A DNA stretch of 35,868 bases from a candidate division WOR-3 bacterium (GCA_016867815.1 VGIR01000026.1:1-35868); one strand, 5' to 3'. Shown: positions 1-9,327, counted from the stretch's first letter. The notes: a model not told the origin generated them from the sequence alone. A program made the numbers and translations.

Positions 1-1
1 C

Positions 2-145
2 CGAGCCTCGCAGCGAGTTCCGGCTTGACTTGCGCGTTCAGCCGCGAGTTGAGTCCGGCCTTGAGCCGCGCGTTCAGTCTGCGGTTCAGTTCGGCACTGA
101 GCGCCGCAGTGATCGCGGCAGTTCTGGTGCGAGTGCTTTGACCCC
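2..145. repeat. Degenerate 12-bp tandem array, block 1
   Basis: About twelve consecutive 12-bp units can be laid out without a gap from position 2, for example TGAGCCGCGCGT at 62-73, TCAGTCTGCGGT at 74-85 and TGAGCGCCGCAG at 98-109. The units share a TGAG/TCAG head and a GCG-rich tail but diverge strongly. The array is cut by the window's left edge. Read on the minus strand in one frame, the units spell a tetrapeptide pattern close to L-N/K-A-R, so this could be a decaying coding minisatellite or simply a non-coding repeat. No spacers or conserved palindromes are present, so it is not a CRISPR array. Confidence 0.6.
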
Positions 146-210
146 CAGCCGGTCTCGTGCGCAAGCCCTGTCCCTGCGGAGTCACCAGTTCGCTGGACTC
201 CTCACCCCGA

Positions 211-233
211 CCCTCTCCTCGGGGAGGAGAGGG
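211..233. repeat. Perfect 10-bp inverted repeat (REP-like palindrome)
   Basis: CCCTCTCCTC (211-220) and GAGGAGAGGG (224-233) are perfect inverted copies around a 3-base loop. The surrounding text (CCTCACCCCGA before, AGAAGGAAAGG after) resembles the dispersed CT-rich palindromes common in intergenic DNA of many bacteria. It lies in the roughly 200-bp segment (146-345) that separates the two blocks of the 12-bp array. No T-run follows on either strand, so it is a poor terminator candidate. Confidence 0.55.
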
Positions 234-345
234 AGAAGGAAAGGCCCTGATTGCCATCTACATGTAGTGGTGTACCGCTCTCGGACCACAATTCTGCCGC
301 CGGGGGGATGATCCGGAGGCTGCCTGCCCCGTGGCCTTCGCCGCT

Positions 346-609
346 GCAATGCGAGGTGCACTGAAGCCTGCAATGACCGGTGCATTGATTCGAGCTTTGA
401 ACCGAGCGATGGCGTGAGCGATGACGCGTGCCATGCTGCGAGCCATTCGGTGAGCTTTGACGTATGCGATGCCGCGTGCAATGACTCATGCAGTGCGCGA
501 TGCAGTTTGCTACGCAGTCGACGACGCACTCGCCGACGCAGTCCGCTACGCGGTGAACGATCCTCTGACCGACACTTTCCGGCGAGCAATGACGGGTGCT
601 TTGACCGAC
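346..609. repeat. Degenerate 12-bp tandem array, block 2 (22 units)
   Basis: Twenty-two units of exactly 12 bp run from 346 to 609 without an indel. Examples are GCAATGACCGGT (370), GCATTGATTCGA (382), GCGATGACGCGT (418), GCAATGACTCAT (478), GCAGTCGACGAC (514), GCAATGACGGGT (586) and GCTTTGACCGAC (598). The consensus is roughly GCNNTGACSGNT. The TGA trinucleotides fall in the same phase modulo 12 as in block 1. Several frames on both strands stay open because the period is a multiple of three. The minus frame that matches block 1 reads V/I-x-A-R tetrapeptides but has three stops between about 480 and 560 and another at 258-260. Confidence 0.7.
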
Positions 610-1148
610 CCGACCGCGCCTTGAGCGCGAAGTAGCAGTCAGGACTTCGTCACCAGGAGACAAAGGGACCAAGAGGACCTTTGGGTCCGAGGTATCGTCT
701 GCCCTGACATCGGTGTCTAGCTGTGGTTCATCAGCTTCCATCGTCGTCGCGCCGGTTGCGCCGTAGTTCGAGGGACGACCGCACTGTTTGACAGGGGCCG
801 TTGAAGCCAAGTCAGAAGTCAGAAGGCAGAGTGCAGAAGGCAGGAGTCTGGTCGAGGACTTACCGCACCACGAAGGCGCCGACTTCTGGACCCGATGGTC
901 TGGTCTGCGAGGCGGGCGGGGTCAGGCTGCCGGATCCCGCCCGCGCTCAGTTACCACGGGCCTACGGCCGCTACCGCCTGAACCGGTGGCGGATGGCGAG
1001 GAGGCGAGATGAGAAGAGGCGATAGAGCGCCCAGAGAGAGCAGCGAGAGCGGGGAACAGACTAGGAGCCTCCGAGCCGTACCCGACGCGTGGTCCTCTGC
1101 GGGCCCGGCGGTTGGAGCTCCTTTGCGTCCGGTGGGCCCCCATGTCCG
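610..1148. other. Intergenic stretch without a supported gene
   Basis: I see no convincing gene here. Open frames exist on both strands but show no recognisable family or good ribosome binding site. At 811-847 there is a low-complexity tract built on GTCAGAAG/GCAGAAGG units, resembling the degenerate repeats found at other gene junctions in this window (for example 13807-13850). The segment 1000-1060 is purine-rich (AGAGAGAGCAGCGAGAGCGG). The stretch ends at the promoter of the secreted repeat protein. Confidence 0.5.
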
Positions 1149-1176
1149 TTGACAAGCAGCGGGCGAAGCCGATAAT
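1149..1176 (+). promoter_or_regulatory. Sigma70-type promoter for the repeat protein
   Basis: TTGACA (1149-1154), a 16-bp spacer and GATAAT (1171-1176) form a near-consensus promoter. Transcription would begin near 1183, after the ATG at 1112 that opens the longest frame. This supports translation from ATG 1196, where a weak TAGGAA ribosome binding site precedes the start. Confidence 0.65.
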
Positions 1177-1195
1177 CAGATGTCTAGGAATCCTG

Positions 1196-3841
1196 ATGAA
1201 GTGCGCCTCATTGCTGTTGGTTCTTCGCTGCCTGGTGCTGGCTGTCCCCGCCCAAGGGCGGGAGGCGATGCTTCCGGGCGCATCGCCGAGGCCCAATTTC
1301 CGGGCAGAGGATGTCCGGGAGCAGGTCCGGGTCAATCGCGCCCTCAACCGTCTTTCTGCTCGTTCGACTTCCTTGCTGGACGATGGTGAGTTCGTGATTG
1401 ACACGAGCATCGTCCATGTGCCTGCGCAGGGCAACCAGCAGGTTCCTGCTGTCGCCTTCGACGGCGCCAATTTCCTGGTGGCGTGGCAGGATGCGCGCGG
1501 TGGCCGTATATTCGGTGCGCGGGTGACGCCGCAAGGCGCAGTACTCGACCCGGTGGGCGTCACCATTACGCCGGCACCGGGTGACCGGGGCTATCCTGAC
1601 TTGTGTTTTGACGGCACGAACTTCCTGGTGGTATGGGAAGAAGACCGCACCGGCACCAACTGGGACATCCTCGGTGCGCGGGTATCACCGCAGGGAGGGG
1701 TACTTGATCCTTCGGCTATCCCCATTTCGGCTACGGAAGCTGACCAGATGACGCCTGCCGTTGCTTTCGATGGTGCAAACTCCCTGGTGGTATGGGCAGA
1801 CGACCGCAGCGACACCACCGATACCACCGACAACATCTACGGTGCGCGGGTGACGCCGCAGGGCACGGTGCTTGATGCCGCCGGGATTCCGATCTCCACC
1901 GTGGATGACGACCAATCGACGCCCGCCATTGCCTTCGATGGCAGCAACTTCCTCGTGGCCTGGGAGGATTACCGGGACACCAGCAGCAACGTCTACGGTG
2001 CGCGGGTATCACCGCAGGGAGTAGTGCTCGACACTCTGGGTTTTCCCATCTCTGCCGCTGCTAACGACCAGTTGGCGCCGGCTGTTGTCTTCGACGGCGC
2101 GAGCTTCCTCACGGTCTGGCAGGATGCCCGCAGCGGCAGCGGCTACGACATCTACGGTGCTCGGGTGACGCCGCAGGGGGTGGTGCTCGATGCCACCGGG
2201 CTGGCTGTCTCGCGCGCGGCCGGCAACCAGGGCTTTCCGACCGCGGGTTTTGACGGCACGAACATCATGGTGGCGTGGGGCGACTATCGCGGCGGCAGCG
2301 GCTACGATGTCTACTGCGCGCGGGTGACTCCGCAAGGTGCCGTGCTCGATCCTGCGGGCATTGTCGTCTCGCAGGCGGCGCGCGAGCAGTACTACCCTGC
2401 GGTGGGTTTTGGTGGGGCGAACCTGCTCGTGGCGTGGCAAGATGACCGGAGCGGTACCGCCTACGATATCTATCTGGCGCGGGTAACGCCGGCAGGCACA
2501 CTCCTCGACCCCGCCGGTATTGTCGCTTCGCTGGGGGCACATGGCCAGAGCGTTCCGGCCGCAGGATTCGACGGGACGAACTTCCTTGTTGTCTGGGAGG
2601 ACTATCGCGACGACGCTGCGGGTGATGTCTATGGAGCGCGGGTGACGTCACAGGGCGGCGTGCTGGACCCCGCTGGGTTTGTCATCTCTCAGACGACTCG
2701 CGGACAGCTCTCTCCTGCCGTGGGTTTTGATGGGGCGAACTTCCTCACGGTCTGGCAGGATGCCCGCAGCGGCAGCGGCTACGACATTTACGGTGCGCGC
2801 GTGACGCCCCAGGGAACGGTGCTCGATCTCTCCGGTTTCGCCATCGCGCAGGCGCCTGATGAACAGAGCGCTCCGGTCGTGGAGTTTGATGGTACGAACT
2901 TCCTCGTCGTATGGCAGGACTATCGAGACAGCGTGCGTTTTCACATCTATGGTGCCCGGGTAACGCCACAAGGTACGGTACTCGATCCATCCGGCATCGC
3001 CATCACAAACGTTCCCGGGTTCCACTACGCCCCTGCCGTCGCCTTCGACACCACGAGTTTCCTCGTGACGTGGCAAGACACGCGCAACGGCAGCAATTGG
3101 GACATCTATGGTGCTCGGGTAACGCCGCAAGGTACGGTACTCGACCCCGGCGGCATCGTCATCTCAAACGCGGAAAACCACCAGCGTTTTCCTGCCGTAA
3201 GTTTCAACGGCGCGAACTTCCTCGTGGGATGGCAAGATAGCCGCTACGGCTACGATCACGACGTTTTCGGTGCCCGCGTGACGCCGCAAGGTTCACTGCT
3301 CGATCCAACCGGCAGACCGATTTCGACCTCCCCGGGCGAGCAGTCGGCACCTTCCATTGCCTTTGACGGCTCGGACTTTCTCGTAGTCTGGCAGGACTAT
3401 CGCAACTTCGGCGACTTCGAAATCTACGGTGCGCGTGTGTCGCCGGGGGGGGCGGTGTTTCAGGGCGGTCCGGTCGTCCGCCAGATCGGAGACCAGATGT
3501 ACCCTCGGCTGCGCGGAGGTGGCGGGGGCCGGACGCTGCTTGTCTACCAGGGCTGGGCCGGTACCGTAGACGGCAAGAACTACAATACCGACAGGGCTTG
3601 GGGCAAGACGGACCCGAATCCGGCCATAGAGGAGATATCAGAGCCCGAGGTGCGAGGCGTGACATCAGCGCCGACCATCATCGCGGGTACTCGGGGTGTC
3701 AATCGTCTTGCATCCTGCGTCGTCTTCGATGCGATGGGGCGGATGGTGGTGAATCCAAGGTCGGGCATCTACTTCGTCAGGGACGAGGTGCGAGGGGCGG
3801 GGGATGCGGGCAAGATGCGGAAGGTCGTCCTGCAGCGCTGA
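1196..3841 (+). CDS. Secreted 13-repeat protein with C-terminal sorting-like tail
   Basis: This 881-residue protein starts with a signal peptide (MKCASLLLVLRCLVLAVPAQG). It then carries thirteen repeats of about 50 residues with the signature FDGxNFLVxWQD followed by IYGARVTPQGxVLDPxG. Such hydrophobic-strand repeats probably form a beta-propeller or beta-sandwich array; the fold is inferred. The last ~80 residues (VVFDAMGRMV, then SGIYFVRDE, ending RKVVLQR) resemble the Por/T9SS type A sorting domain that anchors or releases exported proteins in Bacteroidetes-like and several candidate phyla. The start at 1196 is chosen because a strong promoter overlaps the longer frame and only this start puts the signal peptide at the N-terminus. 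Repeats 5 and 9 share an exact 48-bp block (2104-2151 and 2740-2787), suggesting recent conversion. No catalytic motif is visible, so the substrate or partner is unknown. Confidence 0.85.
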   Translation: MKCASLLLVLRCLVLAVPAQGREAMLPGASPRPNFRAEDVREQVRVNRALNRLSARSTSLLDDGEFVIDTSIVHVPAQGNQQVPAVAFDGANFLVAWQDARGGRIFGARVTPQGAVLDPVGVTITPAPGDRGYPDLCFDGTNFLVVWEEDRTGTNWDILGARVSPQGGVLDPSAIPISATEADQMTPAVAFDGANSLVVWADDRSDTTDTTDNIYGARVTPQGTVLDAAGIPISTVDDDQSTPAIAFDGSNFLVAWEDYRDTSSNVYGARVSPQGVVLDTLGFPISAAANDQLAPAVVFDGASFLTVWQDARSGSGYDIYGARVTPQGVVLDATGLAVSRAAGNQGFPTAGFDGTNIMVAWGDYRGGSGYDVYCARVTPQGAVLDPAGIVVSQAAREQYYPAVGFGGANLLVAWQDDRSGTAYDIYLARVTPAGTLLDPAGIVASLGAHGQSVPAAGFDGTNFLVVWEDYRDDAAGDVYGARVTSQGGVLDPAGFVISQTTRGQLSPAVGFDGANFLTVWQDARSGSGYDIYGARVTPQGTVLDLSGFAIAQAPDEQSAPVVEFDGTNFLVVWQDYRDSVRFHIYGARVTPQGTVLDPSGIAITNVPGFHYAPAVAFDTTSFLVTWQDTRNGSNWDIYGARVTPQGTVLDPGGIVISNAENHQRFPAVSFNGANFLVGWQDSRYGYDHDVFGARVTPQGSLLDPTGRPISTSPGEQSAPSIAFDGSDFLVVWQDYRNFGDFEIYGARVSPGGAVFQGGPVVRQIGDQMYPRLRGGGGGRTLLVYQGWAGTVDGKNYNTDRAWGKTDPNPAIEEISEPEVRGVTSAPTIIAGTRGVNRLASCVVFDAMGRMVVNPRSGIYFVRDEVRGAGDAGKMRKVVLQR

Positions 3842-4030
3842 GCAGCAGAAGCTAGAACCTGCCTCTTCCCTCGAACCCGCATCAAGTGTGTGATCTTCGG
3901 TGACTCCCTCCCCGCCAGCGCTTCGGACTTCTGACATCCAGATCCCTCCATCTGACCTCGATTGGCCGCACAACCCGCGTCCATCCGTGACTGTCCGTGG
4001 TCGTTGCAGCAAGACGGCGTCCGCCGGTGT

Positions 4031-4059
4031 TTGACAAGCAGGGGCTGGCCGTCTACCAT
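4031..4059 (+). promoter_or_regulatory. Promoter of the methylmalonyl-CoA module
   Basis: TTGACA (4031-4036), 17 bp, then TACCAT (4054-4059). Initiation would fall near 4066, leaving only about four bases before ATG 4070. There is no Shine-Dalgarno sequence upstream of that ATG, so the transcript is probably nearly leaderless. The preceding 3842-4030 holds no gene. Confidence 0.5.
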
Positions 4060-4069
4060 CACTCTCCAT

Positions 4070-5623
<1,554 letters not shown>

Positions 5624-5631
5624 GGAAATGT

Positions 5632-5665
5632 CGAAGGTCGAATGACGAATGACGAATCCCGGAAG
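5632..5665. repeat. CGAATGA-type degenerate repeat at the mutase start
   Basis: The tract GTCGAATGACGAATGACG (5638-5655) followed by AATCCCGGAAGG is a short run of CGAATGA units. Related runs occur inside rlmN (17862-17905) and between rlmN and rodA (18431-18570). Here it includes the mutase start codon, so the first dozen residues of the mutase are repeat-encoded. Confidence 0.6.
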
Positions 5666-7360
5666 GGTGGTCCGGACGTCGATTTGAGGCGAGTCGTCGA
5701 GAAGTGGGAGCAAGAGACGGTAGCTCCTGTGCTTAAGAAGGCGCCGGAGAGGGCGGAGGCGGCAGAGACGGTCTCGGGACTGCCGTTGAATCGGGCGTAC
5801 ACGCCCGACGCATCACGCCTTACGCAAGACGCATTGCGCATCTATGCAGAGCAGCTTGGGATGCCGGGGGAGTTTCCGTTCACACGGGGCGTGCAGCCGA
5901 CCATGTATCGCTCGCGGTTCTGGACCATGCGGCAGTACGCAGGATTCGGTTCAGCCGAGGATACGAACAAGCGCTACCATTATCTGCTCGGGCAGGGGCA
6001 GACCGGGCTCTCCGTCGCATTCGACCTGCCGACACAGATGGGCTATGACTCGGATTCGGCGATGGCCAAGGGTGAGGTCGGAAAGGTCGGGGTCGCCATC
6101 TCGTCGCTAGAGGATATGGAGACTCTGTTCGCCGGAATCCCGCTGGACAAGGTCTCGACCTCGATGACCATCAACGCGACTGCCGGGATCCTGCTGGCGA
6201 TGTATTGCGTGGTTGCGGAGAAGCAGGGGAAGAGCATCGGCGGTCTCGCGGGCACGATCCAGAACGACATCCTGAAGGAATACGTCGCGCGGGGGACGTA
6301 CATCTTTCCGCCGAGGCCATCGTTGCGGCTTGTGACCGACATCATCGCCTGGTGCGCGGAGAACGTGCCGAAGTGGAACACCGTGAGCGTCTCCGGTTAT
6401 CACATACGCGAGGCGGGCGCAACCGCGGTGCAGGAGGTCGCATTCACCATTGCCGACGGGCTTGAGTACATCAGGGCTGCCCTGAGCACGGGGTTGGCAA
6501 TTGACAAGTTCGCGCCCCGACTCTCGTTCTTCTTCGCCGCACACTCGAACATCATTGAGGAGGTCGCGAAGTTCCGGGCAGCAAGGAGGCTCTGGGCAAG
6601 GCTGCTGCGGGAGCGATGGAACGCGTCTGATGAATCCTGCAAGCTCAGGTTTCACACTCAGACCGGCGGAGTGACCCTGACTGCTCAGCAGCCCGAGAAC
6701 AACGTCATCCGGGTTGCCTATCAGGCGCTAGCCGCGGCGCTGGGCGGAACACAGAGTCTGCACACCAACTCGCGGGATGAGGCCCTGGCACTGCCGAGTG
6801 AGGAGTCGGTGCTCATTGCCCTGCGAACGCAGCAGATTGTCGCGCACGAGTCGGGAGTCGCGGACATTGTCGACCCGCTGGCCGGATCGTATGCGGTCGA
6901 GTCTCTGACGGACGAGATGGAGGAGCGAGCGCGGGAGCTGATCGGCAAGGTCGAGCAGATGGGCGGGGTGGTCTCGGCGATTGAGCAGGGGTTCATGCAG
7001 AACGAGATTGCGGATAGCGCGTACAAGTACCAGCAGGCGGTGGAGAAGAAACAGCGGATTGTGGTGGGAGTGAACAAGTACACGGAAGGGATCGAGGGAT
7101 CGAGATCTCAAGCGATAGAGGGCAAGCTGCTGAGAGTTGACCAGGCGCTGGGTGACCGGCGCGCGGCTGAGCTGTCCGCGTTCAGGCGGAAGCGGGAAGC
7201 GCCAGAGGTCGCTGCAGCGCTCACAGCCCTGAAGGACAGGGCTCGAGGCACAGGGAATCTGATGGAAGCGATAGTAGCGGCCGTGCGGACAGGCGGGACT
7301 GTGGGCGAGATCAGCGACGCCTTGCGGACCGAGTTCGGCGAATACGACCGGCAGAGATGA
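5642..7360 (+). CDS. Methylmalonyl-CoA mutase, catalytic (large) subunit without B12 domain
   Basis: This 572-residue protein is the TIM-barrel catalytic part of adenosylcobalamin-dependent methylmalonyl-CoA mutase, interconverting (R)-methylmalonyl-CoA and succinyl-CoA. Diagnostic segments are [65 protein letters not shown] and [15 protein letters not shown]. It ends after [18 protein letters not shown], where single-chain enzymes continue into a B12-binding domain. A separate small subunit must therefore exist elsewhere, as in archaeal and many bacterial two-subunit enzymes. The first codons lie in a CGAATGA repeat, and the family-like sequence only begins at [13 protein letters not shown] short ATG frame at 5628, behind GAGGAA, terminates at the TGA overlapping ATG 5642, so coupled initiation or a displaced original start is possible. 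Only 18 bases separate it from the carboxyltransferase stop. Confidence 0.95.
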   Translation: MTNDESRKGGPDVDLRRVVEKWEQETVAPVLKKAPERAEAAETVSGLPLNRAYTPDASRLTQDALRIYAEQLGMPGEFPFTRGVQPTMYRSRFWTMRQYAGFGSAEDTNKRYHYLLGQGQTGLSVAFDLPTQMGYDSDSAMAKGEVGKVGVAISSLEDMETLFAGIPLDKVSTSMTINATAGILLAMYCVVAEKQGKSIGGLAGTIQNDILKEYVARGTYIFPPRPSLRLVTDIIAWCAENVPKWNTVSVSGYHIREAGATAVQEVAFTIADGLEYIRAALSTGLAIDKFAPRLSFFFAAHSNIIEEVAKFRAARRLWARLLRERWNASDESCKLRFHTQTGGVTLTAQQPENNVIRVAYQALAAALGGTQSLHTNSRDEALALPSEESVLIALRTQQIVAHESGVADIVDPLAGSYAVESLTDEMEERARELIGKVEQMGGVVSAIEQGFMQNEIADSAYKYQQAVEKKQRIVVGVNKYTEGIEGSRSQAIEGKLLRVDQALGDRRAAELSAFRRKREAPEVAAALTALKDRARGTGNLMEAIVAAVRTGGTVGEISDALRTEFGEYDRQR

Positions 7361-7370
7361 ACGGGCTCGC

Positions 7371-7400
7371 CAATCGCCATTCGCCCTTCGCCGTTCGTCG
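7371..7400. repeat. GGCGAA-type repeat upstream of the S23 gene (inverted copy)
   Basis: AATCGCCATTCGCCCTTCGC and CGTTCGTCG form a run of (T)TCGCC units. The reverse complement reads GGCGAA units and matches the GGCGAAAGGCGAA tract after the S23 gene at 7776-7813. The S23 gene is thus bracketed by inverted copies. The GAGGAG ribosome binding site for S23 (7400-7405) abuts this tract. Confidence 0.55.
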
Positions 7401-7409
7401 AGGAGCGAC

Positions 7410-7850
7410 ATGAGGGACATACGGAACTACGACGTTTTCAGGCTGGCCGACCGGCTGGCCCTGATGGTCTACCGCATCACGGTTTCCTTTCCCAGTGAGG
7501 AGAAGTACGGGCTGGTGTCTCAGATGCGTCGGGCAGCCCTGTCAATTCCCATAAACCTGGCAGAAGGCGCAGCCAGAAGCGGCGCGCGGGACTTCGCGCA
7601 TTTCGTCGACATGGCGTTGGGTTCGTGCGAGGAAGTACGCTGCGAGGCCCACGTCGCCAGCGAGTTGGGCTACATGAGGACTGCTGATTGTCGCCAACTC
7701 GACAGTTCGTACGAGGATGTAAGCAAGATGCTGAACAAGCTCCGCTGCAAGATCCGCAACTCAGACCCGCGGTCCGGGGGCGAAAGGCGAAAAGCGGAGG
7801 GCGAAAGACGATCCACAGCGTCAAAGGAGGAGGCGAGCAATGGTCCGTAA
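7410..7850 (+). CDS. Four-helix bundle protein, S23 (23S rRNA intervening-sequence) family
   Basis: This 146-residue protein belongs to the S23/IVS four-helix bundle family, first seen in rRNA intervening sequences and related in fold to the Avd proteins of diversity-generating retroelements. Family hallmarks are FRLADRLALMVYRITVSFP, the QMRRAALSIPINLAEGAAR core and the later helix LDSSYEDVSKMLNKL. The molecular role of stand-alone members is not established. It sits between the mutase and the epimerase, 49 bases after one and overlapping the other by 11 bases, although it has no known link to that pathway. Its last ~30 residues (rich in R, G, E, K) are encoded by a GGCGAA repeat and fall beyond the family's usual end, so they look like read-through into repeat DNA. 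Inverted GGCGAA tracts on both sides suggest insertion as a cassette. GAGGAG at 7400-7405 supports the start. Confidence 0.88.
   Translation: MRDIRNYDVFRLADRLALMVYRITVSFPSEEKYGLVSQMRRAALSIPINLAEGAARSGARDFAHFVDMALGSCEEVRCEAHVASELGYMRTADCRQLDSSYEDVSKMLNKLRCKIRNSDPRSGGERRKAEGERRSTASKEEASNGP
7776..7813. repeat. GGCGAA-type repeat at the S23 3' end
   Basis: GGGGGCGAAAGGCGAAAAGC and GGAGGGCGAAAGACGATC make a run of GGCGAA-like units in the last part of the S23 reading frame. It is the inverted counterpart of the tract at 7371-7400. Confidence 0.55.
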
Positions 7851-8241
7851 GGTATCCCACATTGCCATAGCCGTTCCCAACGTGACCGAGGTCGCGAAGT
7901 TCTATGAGGAGAAGCTGGGCTTGAAGCTGGTTGGCCGTGAGGACGTGGCGGGCTCAAAGGTCACGGTCGGTTTCATCCCTGTAGGGGAGACCCGCCTCGA
8001 ACTCGTTCAGCCCGCCTCTCCGGACTCGCCCATCTCCAAGTTCCTTGAGACGCGTGGGCCGGGTCTGCAGCATGTTTGCTTTGAGGTGGACGACATCGCG
8101 GCCGAGCTGCAGCGGCTGGAAGCGGCCGGAGTGAGGCTGATTGACAAGATACCGCGTCCGGGAGCGCATGGGACGATGGTGGGCTTCATTCATCCCTCGG
8201 CAACAGGCGGAGTGCTGGTGGAATTGAGCGAACAGAAGTAG
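7840..8241 (+). CDS. mce: Methylmalonyl-CoA epimerase (VOC family)
   Basis: This 133-residue protein is a glyoxalase/VOC-fold methylmalonyl-CoA epimerase, which interconverts the (S) and (R) isomers and so links the carboxyltransferase product to the mutase. Two beta-alpha-beta-beta-beta modules are visible. Metal-ligand candidates are His7 in KVSHIAIAV, the histidine in GLQHVCFEVDD and the glutamate in GVLVELSEQ. The motifs FYEEKLGLKL and GPGLQHVCFEVDDI are typical of the family, and the length is normal. The start at 7840 is preceded by a strong AAAGGAGGAGG ribosome binding site lying inside the S23 gene. This suggests that the epimerase kept its own initiation signal after S23 became its upstream neighbour. 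Confidence 0.95.
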   Translation: MVRKVSHIAIAVPNVTEVAKFYEEKLGLKLVGREDVAGSKVTVGFIPVGETRLELVQPASPDSPISKFLETRGPGLQHVCFEVDDIAAELQRLEAAGVRLIDKIPRPGAHGTMVGFIHPSATGGVLVELSEQK

Positions 8242-8244
8242 ACA

Positions 8245-9174
8245 GTGGAATTCAAGGACTACTACGAGGTGCTTGGTGTGCCCAAGGACGCGGACGAGAA
8301 GGCCATCAAGGCTGCGTACCGGAAGCTGGCGCGCAAGTATCACCCTGATGTCTGTGCGGACAAGGCCGAGGGCGAAGGAAGGTTCAAGGAAGTCAACGAG
8401 GCATATGAGGTCCTTTCCGACAAGGAGAAGCGATCCAAGTACGACCAGTTTGGCGCCGACTGGCAGAGAGCCCAGCAGTCCGGGCAGGCCGGCGACTTCG
8501 ACTGGAGTCGCTATCAGGCCGGACAACAGCCGGGCGGATACTCGAGGTACACAACCGAGGATCTGCAGGACCTCTTCGGCGAGGGCGCGCCATTCTCGGA
8601 CTTCTTCACGCATCTCTTCGGAGCGCAAGCAGCGCAAGCACAGCCGCGCGCGGGCCGGGGACGGGACATCGAGCAGCCCGTTGTCGTGACGCTGGCCGAG
8701 GCCTCCAAGGGCACTACGCGCAGGCTCAAGCGGCAGGGCGGTCCCACGATTGAAGCGAAGATACCACCCGGGGTAGACAACGGGACACGCATGCGGTTGA
8801 AAGGGCAGGGCATGCCCGGCAGGAGAGGGCAGCCGGGCGACCTGTGGCTGGTGATGACGGTCGAGGACGATCCCAGTTTCGCCCGGGACGGCAACGACCT
8901 GCACACCCGGATACAGGTTCCGCTGTACGTGGCCATGCTCGGGGGCGAGGTCACCGTTCCGCTGGTTGAAGGTAGGGCCAAGACCAAGATACCGCCCGAG
9001 ACGCAGTCGGGGTGTGAATTGAGGCTCAAGGGCCAGGGGATGCCGGTCTATGGCGAGCCGGGGAAGCGCGGCGACCTGTACGCCACAATCGAAGTCCGTT
9101 TGCCGTGCCGCCTCTCTGAGAAGGAACGGGCATTGTTTCGTGAGTTGGCCAAGTTGCGGCCCGAGGAGAAGTGA
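8245..9174 (+). CDS. DnaJ/CbpA-type co-chaperone (class B J-protein)
   Basis: This 309-residue J-domain protein would stimulate a DnaK ATPase and bind unfolded clients. The J domain occupies residues 1-68 with HPD at 33-35. A G/F-poor linker with ADWQRAQQSGQAG and SRYTTEDLQDLFGEG follows. Two C-terminal beta-sandwich client domains then show KIPPGVDNGTRMRLKGQGMP and KIPPETQSGCELRLKGQGMP. The cysteine-rich zinc domain of classical DnaJ is absent, which places it with CbpA/class B proteins. It starts at GTG 8245, three bases after the epimerase stop, and is therefore probably co-transcribed. Family length is about 300-320. Placement just before the oxygen-defence cluster is suggestive but shows no direct functional link. 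Confidence 0.93.
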   Translation: MEFKDYYEVLGVPKDADEKAIKAAYRKLARKYHPDVCADKAEGEGRFKEVNEAYEVLSDKEKRSKYDQFGADWQRAQQSGQAGDFDWSRYQAGQQPGGYSRYTTEDLQDLFGEGAPFSDFFTHLFGAQAAQAQPRAGRGRDIEQPVVVTLAEASKGTTRRLKRQGGPTIEAKIPPGVDNGTRMRLKGQGMPGRRGQPGDLWLVMTVEDDPSFARDGNDLHTRIQVPLYVAMLGGEVTVPLVEGRAKTKIPPETQSGCELRLKGQGMPVYGEPGKRGDLYATIEVRLPCRLSEKERALFRELAKLRPEEK

Positions 9175-9240
9175 TCCGCTCCACATGGAGTCTCGTCCGG
9201 AGGGATTCCGCACTTGGGCGGCCCGCTCTAGTGGCCGAAG

Positions 9241-9327
9241 TCACGAATCTGGTGCTATATACGATAAGTCTAATAGTGGTTTGATGTACGACTCAGGCAA
9301 CAGCACAAATCCGAGGAGAATATCAAC
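9241..9327 (+). promoter_or_regulatory. AT-rich leader of the oxygen-defence cluster
   Basis: In a GC-rich window, 9255-9290 (CTATATACGATAAGTCTAAT and onward) is noticeably AT-rich and precedes the first gene of the cluster. TATACG, TACGAT and TAATAG are possible -10 elements, but I find no matching -35, which would fit an activator-dependent or otherwise regulated promoter. No clear PerR or Fur palindrome is visible. GAGGAG at 9313-9318 is the rubrerythrin ribosome binding site. Confidence 0.35.

Noticed and set aside
2-609. CRISPR array
   Set aside because: Units are 12 bp, contiguous and degenerate; there are no spacers and no cas genes.
202-810. Minus-strand 202-codon frame across the 12-bp array
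   Set aside because: The array keeps several frames open because its period is a multiple of three; the product is low-complexity Cys/His-rich text with no family match, and other frames are equally open.
1112-1195. Upstream start for the repeat protein
   Set aside because: A near-consensus promoter lies between 1149 and 1176, and the signal peptide only becomes N-terminal with the start at 1196.
3962-4069. Longer N-terminus for the carboxyltransferase
   Set aside because: The extra 36 residues are not family-like and include the promoter region.
7954-9213. 419-codon minus-strand frame opposite mce and the DnaJ-like gene
   Set aside because: It is the antisense shadow of two well-supported genes in GC-rich DNA and has no recognisable domain.
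9241-9300. PerR or Fur operator before rubrerythrin
   Set aside because: The AT-rich tract has no convincing palindrome matching either regulator; left as an unspecified regulatory leader.
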